Positions 54,182-63,408 of a stretch of DNA of 64,000 nucleotides are shown piece after piece (positions within the stretch are counted from its first letter, which is position 1; every line of letters starts with the position of its first letter). The position numbers and the translations under genes are program-made. Below the pieces are notes generated by a model. It was given only the letters and a program-made list of their open reading frames with translations, did not search any database and was not told the origin of the DNA. This DNA is from Helicobacter cetorum (GTDB lineage Bacteria > Campylobacterota > Campylobacteria > Campylobacterales > Helicobacteraceae). The stretch lies in the NCBI RefSeq assembly GCF_900198405.1, contig NZ_FZMR01000021.1, forward strand, positions 1 through 64,000, read 5' to 3'.

Positions 54182-55391
54182 CGTTATATTAGGGGTTTTT
54201 ATAGGGTGTTCTTCTATAAAGAATCATAAATTTTTAGCTTTTGATAATAAAGAAAGCATTGACACACAACTACCCGTGGTGCATTCTATAAAAACTATCA
54301 ATGATGTGAGTTCAGTGGGCTTTGAGTGGGCGAGCGTTGCTGAGGCGTATAAAATTGATGGTTTTATTTTATACCGCTTGAAAAAAGATGGTAAGCCTAA
54401 AAAAATTGCTGTGATTAAAAATCCTTATGCCACTCATTATTATGATGATGGTTTAGAAACACAAAATGCGTATGTTTATCAAATAGCCACTTATAAAGGC
54501 GATAAAATTTCTAATCTTTCAGAGGCAGTGAGCGCTAAAACTTCTTTTATTAACCCTGTAGAAAGCGTGTTTGCAAGCCAAGAATACCCAAAAGGGGTGA
54601 AAGTTTTTTGGAGTCCACACCCTAATCCTAGTATCGCAAGATATATTATCCAACGCCAAGATAAAAACGGCAAATTTTCTAATATAGCGATGGTAAAAAA
54701 CCGCTTGTATGTGGAGTATTTTGATAAAAATTTGCAAGATGGACAGCGTTATAATTATCGTGTGATTGCTGAAAATTTTACAGGAGATAAATCTAAGCCT
54801 AGCATGGTTATTGAGGGTAAGACTAAAAATTTGCCACCAGTGCTCACTAATGTTAGAGTGAGTCAAAATCTAACACGACAAATTGAATTGAGCTGGGATA
54901 AATCGCCCCAAGCTGATGTTATAGCTTATCGCATTTATGCTTCTAATGCTCGCAAGGATAAATACAAGCTTATTGCCCAAACCTCAAAAACTTCTTATAT
55001 AGATAAAATAGACAGAGACAATAACCCACGATTTTATAAAGTTGTGGCAATGGATAAAGCGCATATTGAGGGGGCATTGCCTAAAGATCCTGTTATGGGA
55101 GAGACTGCTGCTAGACCTGAAGCACCTATAATTACTAAAGGCCTTATTCAAGACTCTTCAGCACTCATTCAATGGGAAAATAGCATTGGTCCTAAAGTTA
55201 ATGGCTATGCGGTGTATCGCTTTGAGGGGAATTCAAGGACTCCATTACGCTTTGGAGGTATTGTAAAAAACGAATTTGTGGATAAAGATATGAAAGTTGG
55301 CACAGCTTATCGCTATCAAGTAGTAAGCGTGGATAAGGACGGCTTGGAATCACACCCAAGCAAAGAAGTGCGGTTGTTTTTGGAACGCTAA
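54132..55391 (+). CDS. lipoprotein with fibronectin type III domains
   Basis: About 419 residues from ATG 54132: a signal with lipobox GVFIGC (Cys near 26) and then four FN3-like repeats of about 90 residues, each with WxSVAEAYKIDGFILYR-type, WSPHPNPSIARYIIQR-type, WDKSPQADVIAYRIY-type and WENSIGPKVNGYAVYR-type strands. Such repeats serve as protein-protein modules in the periplasm or outer membrane. Synteny recalls HP0746. It begins within rluD and is followed by trmB with one base between. Function unknown. Confidence 0.85.
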   Translation: MRLWAKTKYLTLFLSSSVILGVFIGCSSIKNHKFLAFDNKESIDTQLPVVHSIKTINDVSSVGFEWASVAEAYKIDGFILYRLKKDGKPKKIAVIKNPYATHYYDDGLETQNAYVYQIATYKGDKISNLSEAVSAKTSFINPVESVFASQEYPKGVKVFWSPHPNPSIARYIIQRQDKNGKFSNIAMVKNRLYVEYFDKNLQDGQRYNYRVIAENFTGDKSKPSMVIEGKTKNLPPVLTNVRVSQNLTRQIELSWDKSPQADVIAYRIYASNARKDKYKLIAQTSKTSYIDKIDRDNNPRFYKVVAMDKAHIEGALPKDPVMGETAARPEAPIITKGLIQDSSALIQWENSIGPKVNGYAVYRFEGNSRTPLRFGGIVKNEFVDKDMKVGTAYRYQVVSVDKDGLESHPSKEVRLFLER

Positions 55392-55392
55392 T

Positions 55393-56580
55393 ATGCCTCA
55401 TTTTTTAGCCCAATTAAGTCCAAAATCTTTAGAATACCCCTTAGAAAATGGTGATTTTTATTTTCATAGAGAATTTTTAAGCTTAAAGCACCCTGCTAAG
55501 AGCTATGTGTATGCGAGTTTTAAAGACCACATTTTTTTACTACAAAAAATTAGGCGTTCTAATGATTTTTTAATTAAGAGCGAAAAAGCCACGCCCTTAA
55601 AGAGAGAAAGGTTAAAGCATGCCCTTAGAGCCTATTCGCAATTTTTTGAAGTCATTTCACATAATTTAGAAGAAAATTCTAGGCACGCAAGCGAAAAAAA
55701 AGCTCTTAGTTTAGAAACATTTGAGAGCTTTATTAAAGAGTGCCAAGCCCCTATTTTAATAGAAATTGGTTTTGGAAGTGGGAGGCATTTGTTAGAACTA
55801 GCTAAAAATAATCCTAATAAAACATGTTTAGGTATAGAGATTTATACCCCATCTATTGCTCAGGTTTTAAAGCAAATTGAATTGCTAAATTTAAAGAATT
55901 TGCATGTATTGCAAGGCGATGGGCGTTTGGTTTTAGAAAGCATGCCACATCATAAGTGTGAGAAGATTTTTGTGCATTTTCCTGTGCCATGGAACACTAA
56001 AAAACATCGTAGGGTTTTGAGTGAAAAATTTTTGCATGAGGCTTTAAGAGTGCTAAAAGTAGGTGGAGTTCTAGAATTACGCACTGATGATGAAATGTAT
56101 TTTGAAGATAGCCTAAAATTAGCTTTAAAAAATCCTAGAGTGCATGTTGAAATCAAAAAGAATGCCCCAAGTTCTGTAATTAGTAAGTATGAGGCTCGTT
56201 GGAATAAACTTGAAAAAGATATTTATGATTTAAAAGTTTGTGCCTTAGAACAAAGCGAGCATAAGACCCCAAAAAAACCCTTTGAATTTGATTTTTCTAA
56301 TGTTGAAATTGATTCAAAAAATATTGAGAGTATATTAAAGGCACCAAAGATAGTAAAAAAAGGGTATTTTGTGCATGTTTGTAATATCTATGAGAATGAT
56401 GGAGATTTTTTAGTAGAATTGAGTATGGGAGATTTTGATTGGCCTATGCGTTTGTTTATAAAAATTGCTAGAGAGGGAAAAGAAGTATGTTATTTAAGTA
56501 GAATGCCCCTAAAAACTTTAGCCAACTATAAGGCTCATCAATTACTTGTAGATATTCTCAATCAAAAAGAGGGGGTTTAA
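55393..56580 (+). CDS. trmB: tRNA (guanine-N7)-methyltransferase
   Basis: TrmB methylates G46 of tRNA. The SAM loop IEIGFGSGRHLLELAKNNP and the late VHFPVPWNTKKHRRVLSEKF (family: F-P-D-PW-x-K-x-RH-x-KRR) are clear. At 395 residues it is nearly twice the E. coli length: an extra 120-residue N-terminal part and a C-terminal domain of about 120 residues are present, as I recall in other Helicobacter. It ends directly at the ftsE ATG. Confidence 0.9.
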   Translation: MPHFLAQLSPKSLEYPLENGDFYFHREFLSLKHPAKSYVYASFKDHIFLLQKIRRSNDFLIKSEKATPLKRERLKHALRAYSQFFEVISHNLEENSRHASEKKALSLETFESFIKECQAPILIEIGFGSGRHLLELAKNNPNKTCLGIEIYTPSIAQVLKQIELLNLKNLHVLQGDGRLVLESMPHHKCEKIFVHFPVPWNTKKHRRVLSEKFLHEALRVLKVGGVLELRTDDEMYFEDSLKLALKNPRVHVEIKKNAPSSVISKYEARWNKLEKDIYDLKVCALEQSEHKTPKKPFEFDFSNVEIDSKNIESILKAPKIVKKGYFVHVCNIYENDGDFLVELSMGDFDWPMRLFIKIAREGKEVCYLSRMPLKTLANYKAHQLLVDILNQKEGV

Positions 56581-57261
56581 ATGAGTTTGATTATTTCAGC
56601 TAATGATTTACGCTTGCAATACCATCAAGGCGAGCCTGTGATAAAAAATGCTAATTTAAAAATTAGGCGTAAAGATTTTTTGTTTATTTCTGGGGTGAGT
56701 GGGAGCGGTAAAAGCACGCTTTTGCGTTCTTTTTATGGGGATTTGCCTATTGTGAGTGGGAGCTTGGAAGTGTGTAATATCAATATGAATAGCGCCTCAA
56801 AATCTACCATCTTAGATTTACGTAAAAATATTGGTATTGTTTTTCAAGATTATAAACTCATTCCTGATTATACGATTGAGCAAAACATTCGCTTGCCTAT
56901 GCTTATTCGTGGGGTTAGAAAAGAAGAATGCGATGCGCAATTAGAAAAGCTTTTAGGTCATATTGATTTACGCCATAAGGCTAACCGCTATCCTAAAGAA
57001 CTCAGTGGGGGTGAGCAACAGCGAGTGGCAATGGCTAGGGCTATGGCAAACTGCCCTGAACTCATTTTAGCTGATGAGCCTACAGGAAATTTAGACCCTT
57101 ATTCTAGCGACAAAATTTGGAGTTTATTAAAGGGTATGAACACACAATTAAACGCTACAGTTGTGGTTGTTACACATAGAACTCCTACATTTTTTGGTGC
57201 TCATCATAGAAAAATACTTATTGAAGATGGGGAAGTCTATGAAGAAGCCTATGAATATTAG
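56581..57261 (+). CDS. ftsE: cell division ATP-binding protein FtsE
   Basis: FtsE is the ATPase of the FtsEX complex, which passes a signal across the membrane to cell-wall hydrolases during division. The 226-residue protein has Walker [16 protein letters not shown], the signature [15 protein letters not shown], Walker [13 protein letters not shown] and the H-loop VVVTHR. It starts right after the trmB stop and is 13 bases before ftsX. Confidence 0.95.
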   Translation: MSLIISANDLRLQYHQGEPVIKNANLKIRRKDFLFISGVSGSGKSTLLRSFYGDLPIVSGSLEVCNINMNSASKSTILDLRKNIGIVFQDYKLIPDYTIEQNIRLPMLIRGVRKEECDAQLEKLLGHIDLRHKANRYPKELSGGEQQRVAMARAMANCPELILADEPTGNLDPYSSDKIWSLLKGMNTQLNATVVVVTHRTPTFFGAHHRKILIEDGEVYEEAYEY

Positions 57262-57274
57262 AGGGGGTATTTAG

Positions 57275-58081
57275 ATGAAAGCGTTAAAAAAGCATTTGGC
57301 ATTTGTTGTTCCACTTGTGGCTTTATTATTTGGTCTGCAATGTATTATGCTTATGGATAGGTCAGTAGCCCAAAAAGAAAAGAGCTTGATTGAAAATTAT
57401 TCAGTTGTGTTGGCAAGCACACAAAAATTAGATTTAGAATTTTTAACTCAAAATTTTAGCGAAGTGATTGCTTTAAAAGAGATTAATCCTAATGAATCTT
57501 TAGAACCTCTTAAAAAGACATTGGGTGTTGAGGAGTTTAGAGAATTAAAAAAGAATTTGCCCTTTTTTTATTCCTTGCAGTTTTCTACCTTTCCTAGTCA
57601 AGAGCGTTTGGAGGCGATACGCTCAAAATTACTTAAAATTCCGGGAGTTCAAAAAGTTGAGGTCTTTGCTAAAACACACATGCAAGTATATGAATTATTG
57701 AATTTTCTTAAATTAGCGGTTTGTGTGTTTGCCTTTTTAGTGTTTATTTTATCCATACTATTACTTTTAAAGCAGATTCGTGTATGGATTTATGAATATC
57801 AAGAATGTTTAGAGATTATGGACTTGCTTGGGGCGTCTATGCCTTTTAGAAATGGCTTCTTATTTAAAATGGCTTTTATTGATTCATTGATTGCAAGCCT
57901 TTTAACACCTATAATTATGGTTTATGTCATTTCGCAAAAGAGTTTTCAAGGTATGATGAAGACTTTAGAAATTACAGAGAGCGTTTTTATTTTGGAAGAT
58001 TTTTTATGGGGCTTGTTGGTTAGCTTTTCTGTGTCGCTTGTTTTAGTTTTGTTTGTGGTATGGAGGTCTAAACATGCCTAA
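57275..58081 (+). CDS. ftsX: cell division protein FtsX
   Basis: FtsX is the membrane partner of FtsE. The 268-residue protein has a first span near 8-25, a periplasmic domain of about 120 residues, and three further spans (about 147-166, 197-215 and 243-263). The cytosolic coupling segment EYQECLEIMDLLGASMPF, with ELVGAS-like sequence, is typical. The start has weak AGGGGG upstream. It overlaps the LytM gene by eight bases. Confidence 0.9.
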   Translation: MKALKKHLAFVVPLVALLFGLQCIMLMDRSVAQKEKSLIENYSVVLASTQKLDLEFLTQNFSEVIALKEINPNESLEPLKKTLGVEEFRELKKNLPFFYSLQFSTFPSQERLEAIRSKLLKIPGVQKVEVFAKTHMQVYELLNFLKLAVCVFAFLVFILSILLLLKQIRVWIYEYQECLEIMDLLGASMPFRNGFLFKMAFIDSLIASLLTPIIMVYVISQKSFQGMMKTLEITESVFILEDFLWGLLVSFSVSLVLVLFVVWRSKHA

Positions 58082-59303
58082 ATGGGGAGTATTTTTTATC
58101 TTGGTAGTTGCTTTGATAGCGAACACGCAAAAAATCAGTGATGTGAATAAAGACATCAAAATGAATCAAAGTCGCTTAAAAAAAACTCACCTAGAAAAAC
58201 TCCAATTAAATAATCGCCTCAATGCTTTAGGCGGTGCTATTATCTTAAAAGAGCGTCAAAAGCAAGAGATTGAACGACAAATCAAAGCTTTAAAAAAGAG
58301 CATTGAAAAAAATCGTAATGAAAGCCTTTCGCAAGAAAAAACCCTTGAAGACTATCGTTCATCTTTAGAGAACTTGCAACAAAAGAAGTCGCATTTACAA
58401 GGAGGGGTTTTAGAAGTCTTGTTGCAGAATTTATTATTCTCTCAAGCTTTAGAAAAACAGAGCTTAACTTCACCGCATGATGTGGTCTTACAAGTGGCAT
58501 TTGAAAATTTACATAAAAACGCTGTGCTTAAAATGGTGCAATTAAGCGAAGAAGAAAAAAAGCTTGGCGTGCAAGTATCAAAAACAAGAGATTATATTCA
58601 AAAAATTTCTGTAGTGATTGATGCGCAAAAATCACGCCAAGTAGCCCTAAGAGCCTTACAGACAGAGCAAGATAAACTTATTCTTGGCATGCAAAAAGAT
58701 AAGATGGCTTATAACCAACGCTTAGATGTTTTGGATAAAGAACGCCAAAATTTAAATGCTTTATTAAAACATTTAAATATTATTAAACAGACTAAGGAAA
58801 AAGAGGCTTTAGAAAAACGCCAAGAACAAGAAAGGCGCAAACACATTAAAAATCATCAAGCTTTAGATGTCAAGCAAGTGGCAAACTCATATAAGGATAT
58901 TAACACCACAACTTATAAGGGACCTAAGACCATTGCACCTTTAAGCGATTATGAAGTGGTGCAAAAATTTGGCCCTTATGTTGATCCGGTTTATAACTTT
59001 CCAATCTTTAGCGAATCAGTTACTTTAGTTCCAAAAACCCCTAACGCACTTGTGCGTAATGTGTTAGATGGCAAGATTGTCTTTGCTAAAGAAATTAGTA
59101 TGCTTAAAAAGGTTGTAGTTATTGAGCATAAAAATGGGATTAGAACTATTTATTCTCAGCTAGATAAAATTGCTCCTACCATTAAAAGTGGCATGCGCAT
59201 TCAAAAAGGCTATGTTTTGGGGCGCATTGAACAGCGCCTAAACTTTGAAGTAACCATGAAAGAAAAACATATTAACCCCTTAGAACTGATTGTGCGTAAT
59301 TAA
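58074..59303 (+). CDS. EnvC-like LytM-domain protein, degenerate active site
   Basis: About 409 residues: signal peptide (VFFILVVALIANT), two long coiled-coil parts (about 15-115 and 150-265) and a C-terminal LytM/M23 fold (KVVVIEHKNGIRTIYSQL, VLGRIEQRLNFEVTMKEK). The metal ligand HxH is lost; N-F-E stands where L-H-F-E is in active enzymes. E. coli EnvC is also inactive and relays FtsEX action to amidases, so this is most likely the EnvC equivalent. GGAGG lies seven bases before ATG 58074. The ftsE-ftsX-envC order supports it. Confidence 0.85.
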   Translation: MPKWGVFFILVVALIANTQKISDVNKDIKMNQSRLKKTHLEKLQLNNRLNALGGAIILKERQKQEIERQIKALKKSIEKNRNESLSQEKTLEDYRSSLENLQQKKSHLQGGVLEVLLQNLLFSQALEKQSLTSPHDVVLQVAFENLHKNAVLKMVQLSEEEKKLGVQVSKTRDYIQKISVVIDAQKSRQVALRALQTEQDKLILGMQKDKMAYNQRLDVLDKERQNLNALLKHLNIIKQTKEKEALEKRQEQERRKHIKNHQALDVKQVANSYKDINTTTYKGPKTIAPLSDYEVVQKFGPYVDPVYNFPIFSESVTLVPKTPNALVRNVLDGKIVFAKEISMLKKVVVIEHKNGIRTIYSQLDKIAPTIKSGMRIQKGYVLGRIEQRLNFEVTMKEKHINPLELIVRN

Positions 59304-59306
59304 AGA

Positions 59307-59333
59307 TAAATAAAAATAATGTTTTGCCGATAT
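59307..59333 (+). promoter_or_regulatory. sigma-28 (FliA) promoter for flaG-fliD-fliS-fliT
   Basis: TAAA (59307-59310), a spacer of exactly 15 bases, then GCCGATAT (59326-59333). This matches the sigma-28 consensus TAAA-N15-GCCGATAA with one change. It lies 75 bases before the flaG ATG. Confidence 0.88.
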
Positions 59334-59408
59334 GATTACAACATAAGAAATATATAATAAATTAGTTTGATAATTTTAGATGGGAAATTTTGGAGGTTCC
59401 TTTTTACC

Positions 59409-59789
59409 ATGATAAGCGAAATTCAAAGTGATGTTCAAGCTGTTCCAAGCACTGCGAGCAGTCCAAAGAATGCTCAAGTAGTGCATGTAAGTCAAGTCAA
59501 TAGAGCGAGTGCTGATTTTTCAGAAGATAAAGTCGCTCCTACAAAGTCTATAGACTCTGAGCAATACAAGCCAAAATTAAAATTACTAAGTGAGCATTTA
59601 AATGAAGAGATGAAACGCATTGGAACAGATATTAACTTTAGCTATAACGATGAAATTAAAGGTTTGATTGTATCTGTAAAAGATGCTAGTGGGGATAAGG
59701 TTTTAAGAGAGATTCCTACCAAAGAAGCTGTGGAGCTTATGCAGAGAATGCGTGAGATTGTAGGGATTATTTTTGATAAAAAAGGTTAG
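59409..59789 (+). CDS. flaG: flagellar protein FlaG
   Basis: A 126-residue FlaG-family protein; FlaG affects filament length. The C-terminal LNEEMKRIGTDINFSYNDEIKGLIVSVKD and VLREIPTKEAVELMQRM match the family. ATG 59409 gives a start like other FlaG proteins (MISEIQSDVQ); a TTG frame 14 codons longer exists. GGAGG is 13 bases upstream, an unusually wide gap. The next gene, fliD, begins 30 bases after its stop. A sigma-28 promoter lies ahead. Confidence 0.9.
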   Translation: MISEIQSDVQAVPSTASSPKNAQVVHVSQVNRASADFSEDKVAPTKSIDSEQYKPKLKLLSEHLNEEMKRIGTDINFSYNDEIKGLIVSVKDASGDKVLREIPTKEAVELMQRMREIVGIIFDKKG

Positions 59790-59819
59790 TTTTTATTGGG
59801 AAGCTTGGGAGTGATATAA

Positions 59820-61877
59820 ATGGGTGTAGGGTCATTAAGTTCATTAGGACTTGGGAGTAAAGTCTTAAATTACGATGTGATAGACAAGCTTAAGAGTGCT
59901 GATGAGAAAACTTTAATCGCACCATTAGATAAGAAAATGGAGCAAAATGTTGAAAAACAAAAAGCCCTTGTAGAGATTAAAACCCTTCTTACAGCCCTTA
60001 AAGCCCCCATTAAAACCCTTTCAGATTATTCTACTTATATTGGCAGAAAAAGCAGTGTTACAGGAGATGCTGTGAGTGCGAGCGTGGGAGCTGGCGTTCC
60101 TGTGCAAGATATTAAGATTGATGTGCAAAGTTTAGCACAAGGCGATATTAATGAATTAGGGGCAAAGTTTTCTTCAAGAGATGATGTATTCAGCGAAACT
60201 AGCACCACACTTAGGTTCTACACTAAAGGAAAGGATTATGCACTACCTATTAAAGCGGGCATGACATTAGGCGATGTGGCTCAAGCCATTACTGATGCTA
60301 CTAATGGCGAAGTAATGGGGATTGTGATGAAAACCGGTGGGGATAATCCCTACCAATTAATGGTGAATACCAAGAATACTGGCGAAGATAATCGTATCTA
60401 TTTTGGCTCGCATTTGCAATCTAATCTTAATAGTAAAAACGCCCTTTCTTTAGGAGCGAATGAGAGTGGGGAAAGTGATGTGAGTTTGCACCTCAAAGGA
60501 AATGATGGCAAAATGCATGATGTGCCAATAGCGTTAGAAATTCCTGAAAACACTTCCATTAAAGATAAAAATGAGGCGATTCAAAAAGCGATGCAAAAAG
60601 CCTTACAAGATGACCCACATTTTAAAGATTTGTTAGCTAATGGGGACATATCAATAGATGTAGTGCATAATGGGGATTCACTAATTATCAATGATAAGCG
60701 TGGAGAACCGATTGAGATTAAAGGCAGTAAGGCTAAGGAATTAGGTTTTGGGCAGACTAAAACCAAAGATGATGATTTGTTAAAAAGCACACGAACTATT
60801 AAAGAGGGTAAAATAGAAGGCGTTATTAGTTTGAATGGTCAAACTTTAGATTTATCTTCTTTAACGAGTGCTAATAATTCTAGCGAGCAAAATACTGATG
60901 CGATTATTCAAGCTATCAATGCTAAAGAGGGTTTGAGCGCTTATAAAGATTCAGATGGCAAGCTAGTTATCAATGCCAAAAAAGGCGAGCTTAAAATTAA
61001 GGGCGAAGATGCCCTAGGAAAAGCAAGTTTAAAAGACTTAGGATTGAGTCAAGGAACTACGCAATCATACGCAGCAGCTCAAGAAAAGCTTTTTCAAGTT
61101 AAGAAATTGCAAAAAGCAAATGATGCAGAATTTACTTATAATGGCGTGAGTATCACACGCCCTACTAATGAAGTTAATGATGTGATTAGTGGGGTTAATA
61201 TTACTTTACAACAAACTACAGAGCCTAATAAACCTGCGATTATTAGCGTGAGTAGGGATAATCAAGCCATTATAGATAGCATTAAGGACTTTGTAAAAGC
61301 TTATAATGAGCTTATCCCCAAGCTAGATGAAGACACTCGCTATGACCCTGATACTAAAATTGCAGGTATTTTTAATGGTGTGAGTGATATACGCACCATT
61401 CGTTCATCTCTTACTAATGTGTTTTCTTATACTCTGCATACAGATGGTGGGGTAGAAAGCTTGATGAAGTATGGCTTGAGTTTAGATGACAAAGGCACCA
61501 TGGGCTTAGATGAGGCGAGACTATCTAGCGCTTTAAATTCAAATCCTAAAGCGACGCAAGATTTTTTCTATGGGAGCGATAGCAAGGATATTGGAGGTAG
61601 AGAAGTCCATCAAGATGGGATTTTTACTAAGTTTAATCAAGTGGTTTCTAGTCTTATTGATGGAGGGAATGCTAAATTAAAGATTTATGAAGATTCCTTA
61701 GATAGAGACGCTAAAAGCTTAGCTAAAGACAAAGAAAACGCTCAAGAGCTTTTAAAAACACGCTATGACACAATGGCAGAGCGTTTTGCGGCTTATGATG
61801 GTCAAATTTCTAAGGCTAATCAAAAGTTCAATTCTGTGCAGATGATGATTGACCAAGCGGCTGGAAAGAAAAATTAG
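59820..61877 (+). CDS. fliD: flagellar cap protein FliD
   Basis: FliD caps the growing filament and guides flagellin folding. The 685-residue protein has the N-terminal region GSLSSLGLGSKVLNYDVIDKLKSADE, a middle with flagellin-hook IN motif-like sequence (LKIKGEDALGKASLKDLGLSQGT), and the C-terminal coiled coil ending MTMIDQAAG-like QMMIDQAAGKKN. The length is as in Helicobacter. It is transcribed with flaG and fliS. Confidence 0.95.
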   Translation: MGVGSLSSLGLGSKVLNYDVIDKLKSADEKTLIAPLDKKMEQNVEKQKALVEIKTLLTALKAPIKTLSDYSTYIGRKSSVTGDAVSASVGAGVPVQDIKIDVQSLAQGDINELGAKFSSRDDVFSETSTTLRFYTKGKDYALPIKAGMTLGDVAQAITDATNGEVMGIVMKTGGDNPYQLMVNTKNTGEDNRIYFGSHLQSNLNSKNALSLGANESGESDVSLHLKGNDGKMHDVPIALEIPENTSIKDKNEAIQKAMQKALQDDPHFKDLLANGDISIDVVHNGDSLIINDKRGEPIEIKGSKAKELGFGQTKTKDDDLLKSTRTIKEGKIEGVISLNGQTLDLSSLTSANNSSEQNTDAIIQAINAKEGLSAYKDSDGKLVINAKKGELKIKGEDALGKASLKDLGLSQGTTQSYAAAQEKLFQVKKLQKANDAEFTYNGVSITRPTNEVNDVISGVNITLQQTTEPNKPAIISVSRDNQAIIDSIKDFVKAYNELIPKLDEDTRYDPDTKIAGIFNGVSDIRTIRSSLTNVFSYTLHTDGGVESLMKYGLSLDDKGTMGLDEARLSSALNSNPKATQDFFYGSDSKDIGGREVHQDGIFTKFNQVVSSLIDGGNAKLKIYEDSLDRDAKSLAKDKENAQELLKTRYDTMAERFAAYDGQISKANQKFNSVQMMIDQAAGKKN

Positions 61878-61905
61878 ATTTTAAACAAAGGAAGAAAGGA
61901 TAAAA

Positions 61906-62286
61906 ATGCGATATGCTAATGCTTACCAAGCTTACCAACAAAATACTGTGAGCGTAGAGTCTCCAGCAAAGCTCATTGAAATGCTTTATGAGGGTATTTT
62001 AAAATTCGCCTCTCAAGCTAAACGCCATATTGAGACTGAAGATATTGAAAAGAAGATTTATTATATCAATAAAGTTACAGATATTTTTACTGAGCTATTG
62101 AATATTTTAGATTATGAAAAGGGTGGCGATGTTGCAGTGTATTTGACAGGATTATACACGCATCAAATAAAAATTTTAACGCAAGCGAATTTAGAGAATG
62201 ACACTAGCAAGATTGATGTAGTATTGAATGTGGCTAAGGGATTGTTAGAGGCTTGGAGAGAAATTCATTCCCATGAGCTTGCATGA
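61906..62286 (+). CDS. fliS: flagellin export chaperone FliS
   Basis: A 126-residue helical chaperone that binds the flagellin C-terminus before export. The family block YQQNTVSVESPAKLIEMLYEGI and LNILDYEKGGDVAVYLTGLY are plain. GGAAGAAAGG precedes the ATG. It overlaps fliT by 14 bases. Confidence 0.95.
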   Translation: MRYANAYQAYQQNTVSVESPAKLIEMLYEGILKFASQAKRHIETEDIEKKIYYINKVTDIFTELLNILDYEKGGDVAVYLTGLYTHQIKILTQANLENDTSKIDVVLNVAKGLLEAWREIHSHELA

Positions 62287-62518
62287 ATTTGAGCGTTTAT
62301 TAGATTCATTTAAAATCGCTCTTTTGGAGCAAAATTCCCAAAAGGCATTCGCTTTAATTGAGGGGATTTCTTTAGAGCAACTCCAAGATTTAGATTTAGA
62401 CATGCTTTTAAGACTTAAGGAAATGATAGCCCAAAGCATTGAGTTACTTCATAAAGATAAAAATACTTTGCAAATGCAAATGCAAAAAGCTAAAAACATT
62501 CAAAAATTTTTATCTTAG
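62273..62518 (+). CDS. fliT: FliT-like flagellar chaperone
   Basis: An 81-residue, all-helical protein starting inside the fliS end. Its size, Leu/Gln/Lys content and place after fliD-fliS fit FliT, the chaperone of FliD; sequence likeness to E. coli FliT is low, as usual for this family. The assignment rests mainly on position. Confidence 0.75.
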   Translation: MSLHEFERLLDSFKIALLEQNSQKAFALIEGISLEQLQDLDLDMLLRLKEMIAQSIELLHKDKNTLQMQMQKAKNIQKFLS

Positions 62519-62580
62519 CATTTTTTAAAGTTACGCTACAATAAGCCTCAATCAATATTATTTCAATTAAGGGCTAAAAA

Positions 62581-63258
62581 TTGTCTGTTTTAGAACCGAT
62601 AGATAGATTCACACGCACAAGATGGTTGTTTAAAAAAGATTTTGATTTGATACGCCAAAAAAAGGTTTTAATCTGTGGTGTTGGAGGTGTTGGAGGTTTT
62701 GCTTTAGATGCGCTTTATCGTGTAGGGATTGGCAAAATTACCATTATTGATAAGGATATTTTTGATATTACCAATCAAAACCGCCAAATTGGTTCAGAGC
62801 AAATTGGAAAATCAAAGGTGCAAGCCTTGCAAGCGATTTATCAAGGGATTGAAACATTGGATTTGCGTGTAGATGAGGCGTTTTTAGATTCGTTTAATTT
62901 TAAAGATTATGATTATGTATTGGATTGTATGGACGACTTACCCATTAAAACGAGCTTGGCTATAAAGTGTCAAAATTTAGCTTATGGAAAGTTTATTAGC
63001 TCTATGGGGAGTGCTAAACGCCTAAACCCACAGCTTATTCAAGTAGATAGTGTGTGGAAAAGTCATGGCGATAAATTTGGGCGGAAGTTTAGAGACTTTT
63101 TAAAAAAGCGTCATTTTAGGGGTAATTTTAAGGTTATCTTTAGTCCAGAGCCTCCTCATTGTATAGAACTTGGTAGTTTTAGTGCGGTTACTGCAAGCTT
63201 TGGTTTGCAGATAGCTAGCGAAGTCGTGCGAGACATTATTAAAAAAGAAAGGAAATAA
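62581..63258 (+). CDS. TcdA/CsdL-like E1 enzyme (t6A dehydratase type)
   Basis: A 225-residue member of the ThiF/MoeB E1 fold. VLICGVGGVGGFALDAL is the nucleotide loop, NQNRQIGSEQIGKSKVQAL the R-finger block, and DCMDDLPIKTSLA the family D-x-x-D. There is no CxxC zinc pair, and SPEPPHCIELGS lies near the end. This fits TcdA, which cyclises the tRNA t6A base, rather than MoeB. The TTG start follows AAGGG. A second E1 enzyme is encoded at 15745-16521 with the zinc Cys pairs. Confidence 0.83.
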   Translation: MSVLEPIDRFTRTRWLFKKDFDLIRQKKVLICGVGGVGGFALDALYRVGIGKITIIDKDIFDITNQNRQIGSEQIGKSKVQALQAIYQGIETLDLRVDEAFLDSFNFKDYDYVLDCMDDLPIKTSLAIKCQNLAYGKFISSMGSAKRLNPQLIQVDSVWKSHGDKFGRKFRDFLKKRHFRGNFKVIFSPEPPHCIELGSFSAVTASFGLQIASEVVRDIIKKERK

Positions 63259-63259
63259 C

Positions 63260-63406
63260 ATGAAAGATTTTGAAGATGAATTAGAAGATTTTGGAGAAGA
63301 TTTAGAGGGATTTGAAGAAGAAGATGATGGGGATTATGATTCTTATCGTAATGTCTATGATGATGACGATTATGAAGACTATAGTTCTGATTATGAAGAA
63401 GAGTAG
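63260..63406 (+). CDS. 48-residue highly acidic protein
   Basis: ATG 63260 follows AAAGGAAA and runs to TAG 63404-63406. The product has 26 Asp/Glu of 48 residues, seven Tyr and only two basic residues (K2, R30). It has no hydrophobic segment, so it is soluble and probably disordered. It lies one base after the TcdA-like gene and two bases before the amidase gene, so it is expressed with them. I recall a similar small gene (HP0756) in this place in H. pylori. Such a protein might act as a metal or polyamine buffer or a DNA mimic; unproved. Confidence 0.75.
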   Translation: MKDFEDELEDFGEDLEGFEEEDDGDYDSYRNVYDDDDYEDYSSDYEEE

Positions 63407-63408
63407 AA

